A DNA stretch of 64,000 bases from Kribbella sindirgiensis (GCF_004331435.1 NZ_SJKA01000002.1:558001-622000), one strand, 5' to 3'. Counted from the stretch's first letter, positions 16,549-26,127 are shown. Program-made: numbers and translations. The notes: generated from the sequence alone by a model not told the origin.

Positions 16549-17097
16549 ATGGATGTGCGGTACGTCGAATACGCGCCCGGAGAGCTGCCGGCGGTACTGA
16601 AGGCTCAGGTCCTGTCGTTCCTGCGGATCGTCTGGCCGGAAGGATTCACCGGGGAACTCAGGTATCGCGACTGGATCACGAACCCGTCGTACGAACCGCA
16701 TCACCTGCTGTACGTCGCCGGCGACCTGGTCGTCAGCCACCTGGAAATCGTCCACGTCGACCTGCCCCACCAAGGCACGACGTACAAGCTCGCCGCCCCA
16801 ACAAGCGTCCTCACGTTTCCTTCGTTCCGCGGCGAAGGATGGGCAGGGCGACTGGTCGAATCAGCCTGCCGCCGGATCGAGGCAAGCAACGCCGACCTAG
16901 GCCTGATCTGCTGCGACCCGCACAACCAGCCCTTCTACGCGAAAACCTCCGGCTGGCCCACCGCACCCGAGGCAACAGTCGTCGCCGACGGCTTTCCCAC
17001 AGGCCAAGCAGTCCTCATGCGCCTCTTAACCCCCAAGGCACAGCACCACCAGGCAGACTTCCGCCACTCCCCCATCCACCTCAAGGACGAGCTGTGA
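16549..17097 (+). CDS. GNAT-family N-acetyltransferase
   Basis: A 182-residue acetyltransferase-fold protein. The acetyl-CoA pyrophosphate loop is the FRGEGWAGRLVESA segment (approximating Q/RxxGxG/A), flanked by the beta4 strand SVLTFPSF and by DLGLICCDPHNQPFYAKTSGW, the usual C-terminal GNAT stretch. It resembles the AAC(2')-type branch in layout, but substrate prediction is not justified. It lies 29 bp after the Nudix gene in the same direction. Confidence 0.85.
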   Translation: MDVRYVEYAPGELPAVLKAQVLSFLRIVWPEGFTGELRYRDWITNPSYEPHHLLYVAGDLVVSHLEIVHVDLPHQGTTYKLAAPTSVLTFPSFRGEGWAGRLVESACRRIEASNADLGLICCDPHNQPFYAKTSGWPTAPEATVVADGFPTGQAVLMRLLTPKAQHHQADFRHSPIHLKDEL

Positions 17098-17121
17098 CGT
17101 GCACGCTTGCCTGAACTGCGG

Positions 17122-17652
17122 TCAGGTCGGGCGGCGGCTGCCCCATTCGCGGTGCCAGTAGCGGGCGTCTTCGCTGCCGATGCGAAGGATCGCGTCGGGC
17201 TCAGCCGGGGCGGGCCACAGCTCGAGGAGATAGGCGTCGAACAGCCCGTCGGCGAACTCCCGATCCCGAGCAATGTCACGCCCGCGCGCGCTGACCCGCA
17301 ACCGATAGCTCCCCGCCGCGACCCCATCGAGGTCGCCGCCGCTCTCACCGCCCCAGGACGTCCACCCGACGTCTTCCGACCGTACGTCGATCGACACCTC
17401 GACAACGTCCTCCCAGGACTCCTCGGGTACGCCGGGCGCCACGTCGGCCAGCACGATCCGCACCGGCGACCCACCGGACCGCCGACCGAAGTGCATGTAG
17501 ACACCATCCCCGTGAGCGGCGCCCACCAGCCCATTCACCTGCCCGGCGAAGAACCGATCCGCATCCCCGTCGAATCCGAACCCACCGCCCCACACCAGAT
17601 CAAACTGCCCGTAATCCGTCTCAACCACGTCATCCAGCAGAACCCGCTCCAC
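17122..17652 (-). CDS. Hypothetical protein
   Basis: A 176-residue soluble acidic protein starting at GTG (MERVLLDDVVETDYGQFDLVW). There is no signal peptide or membrane segment. It is glycine- and aspartate-rich in the first half (GGGFGFDGDADRFFAGQVNGL) and has a beta-rich C-terminal half (SYRLRVSARGRD, DAYLLELWPAPAEPDAILRI). The make-up resembles immunity or SUKH-like proteins, but I do not identify a family. It is convergent with the GNAT gene, and a similar-sized unknown lipoprotein gene lies upstream. Confidence 0.7.
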   Translation of the reverse strand: MERVLLDDVVETDYGQFDLVWGGGFGFDGDADRFFAGQVNGLVGAAHGDGVYMHFGRRSGGSPVRIVLADVAPGVPEESWEDVVEVSIDVRSEDVGWTSWGGESGGDLDGVAAGSYRLRVSARGRDIARDREFADGLFDAYLLELWPAPAEPDAILRIGSEDARYWHREWGSRRPT

Positions 17653-17711
17653 CCCCGCACGCTAACGCCCACCAGGCCGACCGACCCGCAAGGCTGAACC
17701 GTCGTGAGTGA

Positions 17712-18248
17712 TCAGGTGTCGTAGTCGAGGCCGTCCCAGGGGGCGTAGTAGGCGATGAAGTCGCCTGGTTCGATGTGGATCGAGTAGGTGCCTTCGAACT
17801 CGGTGCCCACCCAGCCGAAGGTCACGCCGTTCTTCTCGACGGCGAACGGCGCGACGTCGATCGGCTCGAGGACGTACTTTCCGAGTTCACCCAGCCGCGC
17901 GGCGATCAGCTGATCCGCACCGGCCGCAGCAGCCTGTCCGGGCGGCACGCCGTCAGGCCGACGTACCTCGTCGACCTTCACCTCGTCGAACGTCCCGTCC
18001 GCCTTCCACAGATACAACCCGACGTACGCCGCTCCGGGACCGAACAACTCGTCGCTGAGAAAGAACTTCCGTCCGTCCTCGGCCGTCCCGGCGTACGGCA
18101 CGTGATAGTCGTCGGGAACGATCCGGAACCGCGCAGGCATCCGCTCAGCCTCCCCCGCAGACTCGACCGCACCCGCCCCACACCCACCCAAAGCAACCAC
18201 CGCCCACACCGCAAACACCACACATAGCAGCCATCTCCCCCGCCCCAT
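17712..18248 (-). CDS. Putative lipoprotein
   Basis: A 178-residue lipoprotein of unknown function. ATG 18248 is followed by a hydrophobic segment (WLLCVVFAVWAVVALGGC) ending in the lipobox LGGC. An in-frame TTG nine bases upstream is a less likely start. The mature domain is an alpha/beta unit with repeated Tyr/Asp sequence (DDYHVPYAGTAEDGRKFFL; GDFIAYYAPWDGLDYDT) and no recognised motif. It would be anchored on the outer face of the membrane. Confidence 0.78.
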   Translation of the reverse strand: MGRGRWLLCVVFAVWAVVALGGCGAGAVESAGEAERMPARFRIVPDDYHVPYAGTAEDGRKFFLSDELFGPGAAYVGLYLWKADGTFDEVKVDEVRRPDGVPPGQAAAAGADQLIAARLGELGKYVLEPIDVAPFAVEKNGVTFGWVGTEFEGTYSIHIEPGDFIAYYAPWDGLDYDT

Positions 18249-18466
18249 GCCGCACAACCTAGCTGCGACTGCCGGTTATGTCATCGCTGTCGGGTTACAA
18301 ACGACCCGCTATCTCACACCTCGCGGGTGCGGGGGACGTACGACGGTTGCCGCTGAAGTCCGCGAGTGGGCGGAGAGCGCCGGGGAGAGGACCCGACCGA
18401 CGCCCGCCTCGCCCGGGACTGGCTCAACGGCCCGCACCAGTCGAACCTGGATCAGGCTCGAAGCAC

Positions 18467-18904
18467 CTAGAGCCAGGGCGGGTCGTACCGGCCGACGTAC
18501 GCGCGTGCACGTTCTGTCGGATCTGCCCAGTACTGATGCGGTTGCCGGTGCACGTGCTTTTCACAGAACTCCCGAAGGTCGCTCGTGATCGTCTCCACCT
18601 CACGCACGGGACGGCCCTCGAAGTCGCTGTTGACCTGCAGGAGCTCGGCCTCAGGGTTCCAGCCCGACGCGTCGAACGCCCAGGTGCCCCACCTCGCGTA
18701 CACGTGCAGCGGATGCTCGAAGTCCCCCAAGTACAACGCCGCCAAGGCGATCTCCTGCTCAGGATAGAAATCCCGGCACGTCCAGGCCAGCACATGACAA
18801 GCCCCACTCGAGAAGAACGCCTGATCCCCCCGTTCCCAGGAAACCCGCTGATCCGCCCGCTCAACCGCAGTACGCCGAAACACCCCAGAAGCCGTCACCG
18901 CCAT
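18467..18904 (-). CDS. Hypothetical protein
   Basis: A 145-residue protein without recognised domain. It is rich in aromatic residues and His/Cys (SGACHVLAWTCRDFYPEQEI; REFCEKHVHRQPHQYW). It has no transport signal. The upstream terminator of the tRNA ends about 30 bp before its start, so it needs its own promoter in a very short gap. The 218 bp downstream of it (18249-18466) contain no convincing gene. Confidence 0.65.
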   Translation of the reverse strand: MAVTASGVFRRTAVERADQRVSWERGDQAFFSSGACHVLAWTCRDFYPEQEIALAALYLGDFEHPLHVYARWGTWAFDASGWNPEAELLQVNSDFEGRPVREVETITSDLREFCEKHVHRQPHQYWADPTERARAYVGRYDPPWL

Positions 18905-18932
18905 GCCCAGATGCTAGCGAGCGAGACGGCAG

Positions 18933-18964
18933 AACCCCGGCTCAGAAACTCCCGAGCCGGGGTT
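18933..18964. terminator. Perfect-stem hairpin terminator
   Basis: Arms AACCCCGGCTC (18933-18943) and GAGCCGGGGTT (18954-18964) form an 11 bp perfect stem with a 10 nt loop. It starts 7 bp after the 3' end of the minus-strand tRNA-Gln and is its likely terminator. Confidence 0.8.
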
Positions 18965-18970
18965 GCGCTG

Positions 18971-19042
18971 CTCCCCCGCCAGGTTTCGATCCTGGTCTTC
19001 GAGATTCAAAGTCTCGCGGGCTGCCGATTACCCCACGGGGGA
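18971..19042 (-). tRNA. tRNA-Gln (anticodon UUG)
   Basis: A 72 nt tRNA folds on the minus strand: acceptor TCCCCCG pairs with CGGGGGA (discriminator G at 18971), D arm GGG/CCC, anticodon stem CGAGA/TCTCG with loop CTTTGAA (anticodon TTG, reading CAA), and T stem CCAGG/CCTGG. The T loop is ATCGAAA, with A at position 54 instead of the usual T. CCA is not fully encoded. A terminator hairpin follows immediately. Confidence 0.93.
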
Positions 19043-19100
19043 TCGTGGTTGCCGGGACAGTTTGCCATGAGTGGGGTGGATGACACGCTGAGGGGTTCCT

Positions 19101-19118
19101 ACCTACGGTCCCGTAGGT
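19101..19118. promoter_or_regulatory. Palindromic operator upstream of the desaturase
   Basis: ACCTACGG-TC-CCGTAGGT is a perfect 8-2-8 palindrome ending 45 bp before the desaturase start. A further half-site (GCGTAGGT) lies at 19126-19133. A TetR regulator gene is next downstream, so this is the probable operator for that protein. The 11 bp direct repeat GACACGCTGAG flanks the site at 19082 and 19137. Confidence 0.7.
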
Positions 19119-19163
19119 TACGGTTGCGTAGGTAAGGACACGCTGAGCTGAGGGAAAACAGAT

Positions 19164-20162
19164 ATGACTCCACCCGCCGTTGCCACTCCGGATGCGCCCA
19201 CCCGTCCCGCGCCGGTCGACGAGGATGTGAACACCGGAACACTCGGCGGTGAGCAGAAGAAGCTCTGGGAGCAGGTCGCGCTGGCGCTGTTCATCGGTGT
19301 CCCGTTCCTGGCGGTGCTGGCGGCGGTGCCGATCGCGTGGGGCGGGTTCCTCGGCTGGCGGGACGTCGTTCTCGCGGTGGTCTTCTACACGGTCGCCGGT
19401 CACGGGATCTCGATCGGTTTCCACCGGCTGTTCACGCACAAGTCCTTCAAGCCGAACCGCCCGCTGAAGTACGCCCTCGCGATCGCCGGCTCGCTGGCGA
19501 TCGAGGGCCCGGTGATCCGCTGGGTGGCCGATCACCGCAAGCACCACAAGTTCTCCGACCGGGACGGCGACCCGCACAGCCCGTGGAAGTACGGGAACAC
19601 GCTGGGCGCGCTCACCAAGGGCTTCTTCCACGCCCACGTCGGCTGGTTGTTCGACACCGAGCAGACCCCGCAGCGGCAGTACGCGCCGGACCTGCTGAGG
19701 GACAAGGACATCGTCAGGGTGTCCCGTATGTTCCCGCTCCTGGTCGCCGTGAGCCTCCTCGCGCCGGCTGTCATCGGCGGCCTCTGGTCCTGGTCCTGGA
19801 CCGGTGCGCTGACCGCGTTCTTCTGGGCCAGCCTGGTCCGGATCGCGCTGCTGCACCACGTCACCTGGTCGATCAACTCGATCTGCCACACGATCGGCGA
19901 CCGGCCGTTCAAGAGCCGCGACAAGTCCGGCAACGTGTGGTGGCTGGCGATCCTGAGCCAGGGCGAGTCGTGGCACAACCTGCACCACTCCGACCCGACC
20001 TGCGCGCGGCACGGCGTACTCAAGGGTCAGCTCGACACGTCCGCCCGCTGCATCTGGTTCTTCGAGCAGCGCGGATGGGTCTCGGACGTCCGCTGGCCGG
20101 TCAAGGAACGCCTGGAAGCCCGTCGCGTGGACGCCTCGACGCGTACTCTGAAGGCTGCCTGA
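19164..20162 (+). CDS. Acyl-CoA / stearoyl delta-9-type fatty acid desaturase
   Basis: A 332-residue membrane desaturase. The three histidine boxes that bind the di-iron centre are present: HRLFTH (87-92), HRKHH (124-128) and HNLHH near residue 270. Four or more transmembrane helices are visible (VALALFIGVPFLAVLAAVPIA and others). It introduces a double bond into saturated acyl chains for membrane fluidity, needing a reductase and ferredoxin or cytochrome b5 partner not encoded here. GAGGG stands 9 nt before ATG 19164. The palindrome at 19101 and the adjacent TetR gene suggest lipid-responsive control. Confidence 0.95.
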   Translation: MTPPAVATPDAPTRPAPVDEDVNTGTLGGEQKKLWEQVALALFIGVPFLAVLAAVPIAWGGFLGWRDVVLAVVFYTVAGHGISIGFHRLFTHKSFKPNRPLKYALAIAGSLAIEGPVIRWVADHRKHHKFSDRDGDPHSPWKYGNTLGALTKGFFHAHVGWLFDTEQTPQRQYAPDLLRDKDIVRVSRMFPLLVAVSLLAPAVIGGLWSWSWTGALTAFFWASLVRIALLHHVTWSINSICHTIGDRPFKSRDKSGNVWWLAILSQGESWHNLHHSDPTCARHGVLKGQLDTSARCIWFFEQRGWVSDVRWPVKERLEARRVDASTRTLKAA

Positions 20163-20221
20163 GACGGAAATCCTCCCCGTGCAACACCCCGAGTACGGCA
20201 TGATGCTGACGTGATCACGAC

Positions 20222-20863
20222 GTGACGGAACCCAAACCGCGGCGGTCCGGCCGGATCCGGATGACCAGTGCCGAACGTCGCGAGCAACTCATCACCATCG
20301 CCCGAGGCCTGTTCGCCCAGAAGGGGTACGAGGCCACCTCGGTCGAGGAGATCGCGCACCGTGCCGAGGTCTCCAAGCCGGTCGTGTACGAACACTTCGG
20401 CGGCAAGGAAGGCCTGTACGCCGTGGTTGTCGACCGCGAGGTACGGGCGTTGCTCGACGGTGTCACCGGCGCGCTGACGGCCGGCCGCGCGCACGAACTC
20501 GTCGAGCAGGCGGCGCTCGCGCTGCTCGACTACATCGAGAACAACTCCGACGGCTTCCGGATCCTGGTCCGCGACTCGCCGGTCGGGTCGTCGACCGGTT
20601 CGTTCATCTCGATCCTCAGCGACGTCGCGACCCGGGTCGAGCACATCCTGGCCGAGGAGTTCAAGCGCCGCGGGCTGGAGCCGAAGAACGCCCCGATGTA
20701 CGCCCAGATGCTGGTCGGCATGGTCGCGCTCACCGGCCAGTGGTGGCTGGACGCCCGCAAGCCGAAGAAGCAGGACGTCGCCGCGCACCTCGTGAACCTC
20801 GCCTGGAACGGCCTGTCCGGCCTCGAGGTCAAGCCCGTTCTCGCGACCCGGCCGCACAAGTAA
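20222..20863 (+). CDS. TetR-family transcriptional regulator
   Basis: A 213-residue TetR regulator with GTG start. The N-terminal HTH domain is SAERREQLITIARGLFAQKG followed by YEATSVEEIAHRAEVSKPVV and YEHFGGKEGLYAVV, the full TetR signature. The C-terminal ligand domain has a mostly helical, hydrophobic pattern (MYAQMLVGMVALTGQWWL). It lies 59 bp after the desaturase in the same direction, and probably controls it through the 19101 palindrome. A four-codon frame (20211-20225) ends in GTGA overlapping its start. Confidence 0.95.
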   Translation: MTEPKPRRSGRIRMTSAERREQLITIARGLFAQKGYEATSVEEIAHRAEVSKPVVYEHFGGKEGLYAVVVDREVRALLDGVTGALTAGRAHELVEQAALALLDYIENNSDGFRILVRDSPVGSSTGSFISILSDVATRVEHILAEEFKRRGLEPKNAPMYAQMLVGMVALTGQWWLDARKPKKQDVAAHLVNLAWNGLSGLEVKPVLATRPHK

Positions 20864-20937
20864 CAGCCTCTGGTCGTACGCCGACATCCGACCGTGGAAT
20901 GACCCCCGCCAGGACCGGGCCCCGTACCCTGGCCAGC

Positions 20938-22116
20938 ATGACGGGGATGCTGACCGCGCGGCCGCTGCCTGCCCGGAGCAGGGCGTTCGACCTGTTCCTC
21001 GCCGGCGGTCTCTGCATGATCTTCGGCTTCCTGTCTCTCGCCCAGGCGCACTGGAGCGGCATCCTCGCGTTCGGCATGCTCGTCCCGCTGATCTGGCGCC
21101 GCACCCACCCCGAACTGGTGTTCGGCGCGGTCTGCTCGGTCGCGGTCCTGCAGTGGCTCGGCGGCTTCGAGCTGATGCCCGGCAACGTCGGCCTGCTGGT
21201 CGCGCTGTACGCGATCTCGGTGTACGGCGACGTACGGCTGAGCCGGATCGCGCTGGGGATCGGCGGTCTCGGCGTCCTGATGGCGACCTCGCGGTACTGG
21301 TCGAACTCGGACTGGAAGCAGCAGGTCACGATGATGGTCGCGCTCGGCGCGCTCGTCTTCGGCGTCTGGGCGTTCGGCGAGCGCCGCCGTACCCGCGGTC
21401 TGTACGTCGCTCAGCTCGAGGAGCGGGCCGCCCAGCTCGAAAGGGACCGTGACCGCGAGGCCAAACTGGCCGTGAGCAACGAGCGGACCCGGATCGCCCG
21501 CGAGATCCACGACGTGGTCGCGCACGGCCTGTCGATCATGATCGTCCAGGCCGACGGCGGGCTGTACGCCGCGGACCAGTCGCCCGAGGCGGCGAAGAAG
21601 GCGCTCGCGACGATCGGCGACACCGGCCGCGCGAGCCTGACCGAGATGCGCAAGATGCTCGGGCTGCTCAAGCAGGAGGAGCAGAACGAGCTCGACCCGA
21701 ACCAGCCCCGCCCGCAGCCCGGCGTCTCCAGCCTGCCCGAGTTGATCGAGAACGTCCGCGAGGCGGGGCTCAGCGTCAGCTACGAGGTGACCGGAGTACC
21801 CCGCGATCTCCCGGCGCTGCTCGGTCTGACGGCGTACCGGATCGTGCAGGAGGGGCTGACGAACACGCTGAAACACGCCGGGCCGGGAGCGCGGACCTCC
21901 GTCAGCCTGGACTTCGGGCGCGAGATGCTGACCGTGGTGGTCACCGACGACGGCCACGGCGCCGGCGTCGCGCCGAGCACCGATCCGGGTCACGGCCTGG
22001 TCGGGATGCGGCAACGCGCCTCGGTCTCGGGCGGTACGGTGAGCGCCGGACCGAAGGCGGGCGGCGGGTACGAGGTGATCGCCAAACTGCCCTACAACTT
22101 GCCGACTGGAGAGTAA
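20938..22116 (+). CDS. Membrane sensor histidine kinase, HisKA_3 family
   Basis: A 392-residue DesK/LiaS-like kinase. About five membrane segments fill residues 18-150 (FDLFLAGGLCMIFGFLSLA and others), followed by a coiled coil (AQLEERAAQLERDRDREAK). The HisKA_3 motif is ERTRIAREIHDVVAHGLSIM, with His in REIHDVV, and the ATPase domain shows YRIVQEGLTNTLKHAG, DDGHGAG and GHGLVGMRQRAS. ATG 20938 lies 7 nt after TACCCT, consistent with a leaderless message; an in-frame ATG at 20899 is the alternative. It is coupled to its regulator (TAATG). Confidence 0.93.
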   Translation: MTGMLTARPLPARSRAFDLFLAGGLCMIFGFLSLAQAHWSGILAFGMLVPLIWRRTHPELVFGAVCSVAVLQWLGGFELMPGNVGLLVALYAISVYGDVRLSRIALGIGGLGVLMATSRYWSNSDWKQQVTMMVALGALVFGVWAFGERRRTRGLYVAQLEERAAQLERDRDREAKLAVSNERTRIAREIHDVVAHGLSIMIVQADGGLYAADQSPEAAKKALATIGDTGRASLTEMRKMLGLLKQEEQNELDPNQPRPQPGVSSLPELIENVREAGLSVSYEVTGVPRDLPALLGLTAYRIVQEGLTNTLKHAGPGARTSVSLDFGREMLTVVVTDDGHGAGVAPSTDPGHGLVGMRQRASVSGGTVSAGPKAGGGYEVIAKLPYNLPTGE

Positions 22117-22781
22117 TGGACGACGTGATCCGGGTGTTCCTGGTCGACGATCAGGAACTGGTCCGAGCGGGTTTCACGATGCTGGTCGACTCCCAGGCCG
22201 ACATGCGGGTGGTCGGGCAGGCGGGTGACGGCGGCGAGGCGATCGAGAAGATCCAGGTGACCGCGTGCGACGTCGTGCTGATGGATGTCCGGATGCCCCG
22301 GCTGGACGGTGTCGAGGCCACCCGGCGACTCCAGTCGTTGCCGGAAGCACCTAAAGTTATCGTGCTGACCACGTTCGACCTGGACGAGTACGCGTTCGCC
22401 GCGATCAAGGCCGGCGCGGCCGGTTTTCTGCTCAAGAACACCCCGCCGGCCGACCTGCTGAACGCGATCCGCCAGGTGCACTCCGGGGACGCCGTCGTCT
22501 CCCCCAGTACGACGAAACGTCTGCTGGAGCACTTCGCCGGGGCCCTGCCCGACGAGCAGACCGAGCGCCCCGACCTCAAGGACCTGACCGCCCGCGAGCG
22601 CGAGGTGCTGGTCGAGGTCGCCCGCGGGCTGTCGAACACCGAGATCGCCAAGCTCTTCACGTTGTCCGAGGCAACGGTCAAGACGCATATCGGCCGGATC
22701 CTGGCCAAGACCGGCCTGCGGGACCGGGTCGCCCTCGTCGTCCTGGGGTACGAGACCGGGCTGGTCCGGCCGACCAAGTAA
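22116..22781 (+). CDS. Response regulator, NarL/LuxR family
   Basis: A 221-residue regulator. The receiver domain has VFLVDDQELVRAG at the start, the phospho-acceptor Asp in DVVLMDVRMPRLDG, TTFD and the lysine in FLLKNTPPADL. The LuxR HTH is LTAREREVLVEVARGLSNTE followed by IAKLFTLSEATVKTHIGRIL. The start shares one base with the kinase stop. The ABC exporter operon begins 98 bp downstream and is its likely target, as in many actinobacterial and firmicute peptide-stress systems. Confidence 0.96.
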   Translation: MDDVIRVFLVDDQELVRAGFTMLVDSQADMRVVGQAGDGGEAIEKIQVTACDVVLMDVRMPRLDGVEATRRLQSLPEAPKVIVLTTFDLDEYAFAAIKAGAAGFLLKNTPPADLLNAIRQVHSGDAVVSPSTTKRLLEHFAGALPDEQTERPDLKDLTAREREVLVEVARGLSNTEIAKLFTLSEATVKTHIGRILAKTGLRDRVALVVLGYETGLVRPTK

Positions 22782-22879
22782 TACCCAGGTAGTACGGGGA
22801 GTCCCGTCTGGAGTCCGACGAGATCGAGGGCTGCGCTCAATAAATTCTTCACCAACGTTCAGTTGAGTTGAGGAGTGAC

Positions 22880-23659
<780 letters not shown>

Positions 23660-23660
23660 C

Positions 23661-26123
23661 GTGCGACGTTCGATCCTCTCCTCGCTGCGCGCCCACCTGG
23701 GCCGCTTGATCGCCGCCTGTCTGGCGATCGTCCTCGGGGTCGGTTTCGGCTCGCTCGCGATGATCGTGCACGCGTCCGCGTCGCACGGCGTCGACGAGAC
23801 GATCGGCGCGCAGTACAAGGGCGTCGACGCCATGGTCTACCCGGACCAGGTGACCATCTCGCCGGCCGATATCGCCAAGGTGCAGAAGGTCCCGCAGGCC
23901 GCCTCGGTCGTCACGCTGACGACGACGTACATGGATGTCGCGTTCCCCGATCTGGTCCGCGGTACGTCGATCCCGGTCGACGCGCTCTACTCCTCACAGC
24001 AGATCGCCGGTCCCAGCACCTCGTCGGGACGGTTGCCTACCGCGACGAACGAGATCGCGCTGCCGGCCCGGACCGCCACCAAGCACAAGGTCGGTGTCGG
24101 CCAGACCTTGCGGATCAGCTCGTACGACGACAAGTCGTGGACCGTGACGGTCGTCGGGCTGCTCGACGACTCGAAGGTCGTCGGCGGCGCCTCCGCGGTC
24201 GCGACCCCGGCCGCGGTGAAGATCTTCGACCCGGGTGCGTACACCCGCGGGATCGCGCTGGCCGCGAAGCCCGGTGTCACGCAGCAGCAACTGGCCGACG
24301 CCGCCCAGGCGGTGGTGACCAGCGGTCTGACCGCCTACACCGGTGAGGCGTTCATCGAGCACGAGGTGAAGGAGTACACCAACGGCATCGACGTCCTCGG
24401 CGGCGTGTTCGGGATGTTCGCCGTGATCGCGTTGTTCGTGGCCTGCCTGGTGATCGGCAACACCTTCACGATCGTGATCGCCCAGCGGACCCGCGAGATG
24501 GCGCTGCTGCGCTGCGTCGGCGCGTCCCGCCGGCAGGTCTTCTCCTCGGTGATCGCGGAGGCCACTGTGGTCGGCGTGATCGCCTCGGCGATCGGTGTGG
24601 TGTTCGGCGTCGCGCTCTCCGCGCTGGGGCTGGCGCTGTCCCGCGAGTTCGACTGGGGGATCCCGCCGGTGCCGCTGCACCTGGATCTGTCGTCGATCTT
24701 CCTGCCGCTCCTGCTCGGCACGCTGGCCACGCTGATCGCGGCCGTCGTACCGGCTCGGCGGGCGACGAAGGTGGCGCCGCTCGCCGCGCTCCGTCCCGAG
24801 GCTGCTCCGGCGGCCGCGACCAAGGCCGGCGTACTGCGGCTGGTCCTGGGCTTCCTGCTCCTCGCGGGCGGCGGGCTGCTGCTGGCGGTCGGGGCGAAGT
24901 CCCACGAGGTACTGATCGGTGTCGCGGGCGGCGCGATCTCGTTCCTCGGCATTCTCGCGGTCGGTTCGCTGCTCGTCCCGGCGCTGATCCGCGTGATCGG
25001 CGCACTCCCCGCCCGCGGCGGCGGCGTACCCGCCCGGATCGCCGTCGCGAACGCGATCCGCAACCCGCGACGTACGGCGGCCACCACGTCGGCGCTGCTC
25101 ATCGGTGTGACGCTGATCAGCCTCACCTGTGTGGGGATCGCCTCGGTACGGAAGACGTTTGATGTCTCGATGGACGGTCAGTACCCGGTCGATCTGATGG
25201 TGACGACGTACAAGGAGAAGATGCCGGCCAGTGCCGAGCAGCAGCTCCGCGACATCAAGGGCGTCACCCAGGTCGTCCCGATCAGCAAGCTGATGGTGAA
25301 GTCCGGCGGTCAGGAGCTCGAGGTCACCGGCCTCGACGCGGCCAAGGCCGGATCGGTGATCCACAACCCGTCGCTCGCCGCGCAGGTCAAGGCCGGTACG
25401 GCGTTGCTCGACTACCCGACCATGCGGATGCTGAAGGTCGAGAACGGGAGCCCCGTGACGATCGTGGCGGGGCAGCACAAGCTGACGCTGACCGCCCAGC
25501 GCGGGAACGGACTCGACCCGTTCACGGTCACCTCGACCGATCTCGCGAAGCTGGCCCCGGGCGCGCCGGTGACCGGGTTCTGGCTGGCGTCGGTCCCGAA
25601 GGCGGACGGCGGGGACGTGATCGATGCCGTGCAGCAGTCGATCCCGACCGTCAAGGATCTGTCGGTGGAGGGCGGACTGGCCGAGCGGACCAGCTACACG
25701 AAGATCTTCGACGTACTGCTGATCGTCGCCGTGGGCCTGCTCGGTGTCTCGGTGCTGATCGCACTGGTCGGCGTCGGCAACACGCTCAGCCTGTCGGTCC
25801 TGGAGCGGACCCGGGAGAACGCGTTGCTCCGGGCGATGGGTCTGTCCCGCCGCCAGCTGCGCCGGATGCTCGCGGTCGAATCGTTGCTGATGGCACTGGT
25901 CGCGGCCGGGCTCGGGATCGTCCTCGGCCTGATCTACGGCTGGACCGGGACGAGCGCGCTGATGGGCGGCCAGACGGTCGACGGCGCCGTGGAGTACGCC
26001 GTACCCGGGACCCTGCTGGTCGTGATCGCGGCCGTCGCCGCGGTCGCGGGCCTGGTCGCCTCGGTGCTACCCGCCCGCCGCGCGGCCAAGGTCGCCCCGG
26101 CCGGCGCACTGGCGACCGAATGA
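23661..26123 (+). CDS. ABC transporter permease, FtsX/MacB family (8-10 TM)
   Basis: An 820-residue permease with two FtsX domains. The first spans roughly residues 255-375 (FAVIALFVACLVIGNTFTIV) and the second the last 130 residues (LLGVSVLIALVGVGNTLSLS). A large extracellular MacB-like domain follows the first helix (VTISPADIAKVQKVPQAASV) and a second one precedes the last helices. The internal duplication is visible in REMALLRCVGASRRQV and RENALLRAMGLSRRQL. It works with the ATPase just upstream and is probably induced by the adjacent two-component system. Confidence 0.95.
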   Translation: MRRSILSSLRAHLGRLIAACLAIVLGVGFGSLAMIVHASASHGVDETIGAQYKGVDAMVYPDQVTISPADIAKVQKVPQAASVVTLTTTYMDVAFPDLVRGTSIPVDALYSSQQIAGPSTSSGRLPTATNEIALPARTATKHKVGVGQTLRISSYDDKSWTVTVVGLLDDSKVVGGASAVATPAAVKIFDPGAYTRGIALAAKPGVTQQQLADAAQAVVTSGLTAYTGEAFIEHEVKEYTNGIDVLGGVFGMFAVIALFVACLVIGNTFTIVIAQRTREMALLRCVGASRRQVFSSVIAEATVVGVIASAIGVVFGVALSALGLALSREFDWGIPPVPLHLDLSSIFLPLLLGTLATLIAAVVPARRATKVAPLAALRPEAAPAAATKAGVLRLVLGFLLLAGGGLLLAVGAKSHEVLIGVAGGAISFLGILAVGSLLVPALIRVIGALPARGGGVPARIAVANAIRNPRRTAATTSALLIGVTLISLTCVGIASVRKTFDVSMDGQYPVDLMVTTYKEKMPASAEQQLRDIKGVTQVVPISKLMVKSGGQELEVTGLDAAKAGSVIHNPSLAAQVKAGTALLDYPTMRMLKVENGSPVTIVAGQHKLTLTAQRGNGLDPFTVTSTDLAKLAPGAPVTGFWLASVPKADGGDVIDAVQQSIPTVKDLSVEGGLAERTSYTKIFDVLLIVAVGLLGVSVLIALVGVGNTLSLSVLERTRENALLRAMGLSRRQLRRMLAVESLLMALVAAGLGIVLGLIYGWTGTSALMGGQTVDGAVEYAVPGTLLVVIAAVAAVAGLVASVLPARRAAKVAPAGALATE

Positions 26124-26127
26124 ACCA

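Noticed and set aside
18366..18470. A 34-codon frame before the minus-strand gene at 18467
   Set aside because: Its sequence looks protein-like, but it has no ribosome-binding site, no homologue I recognise, and ends opposite another stop; support is too weak to annotate.
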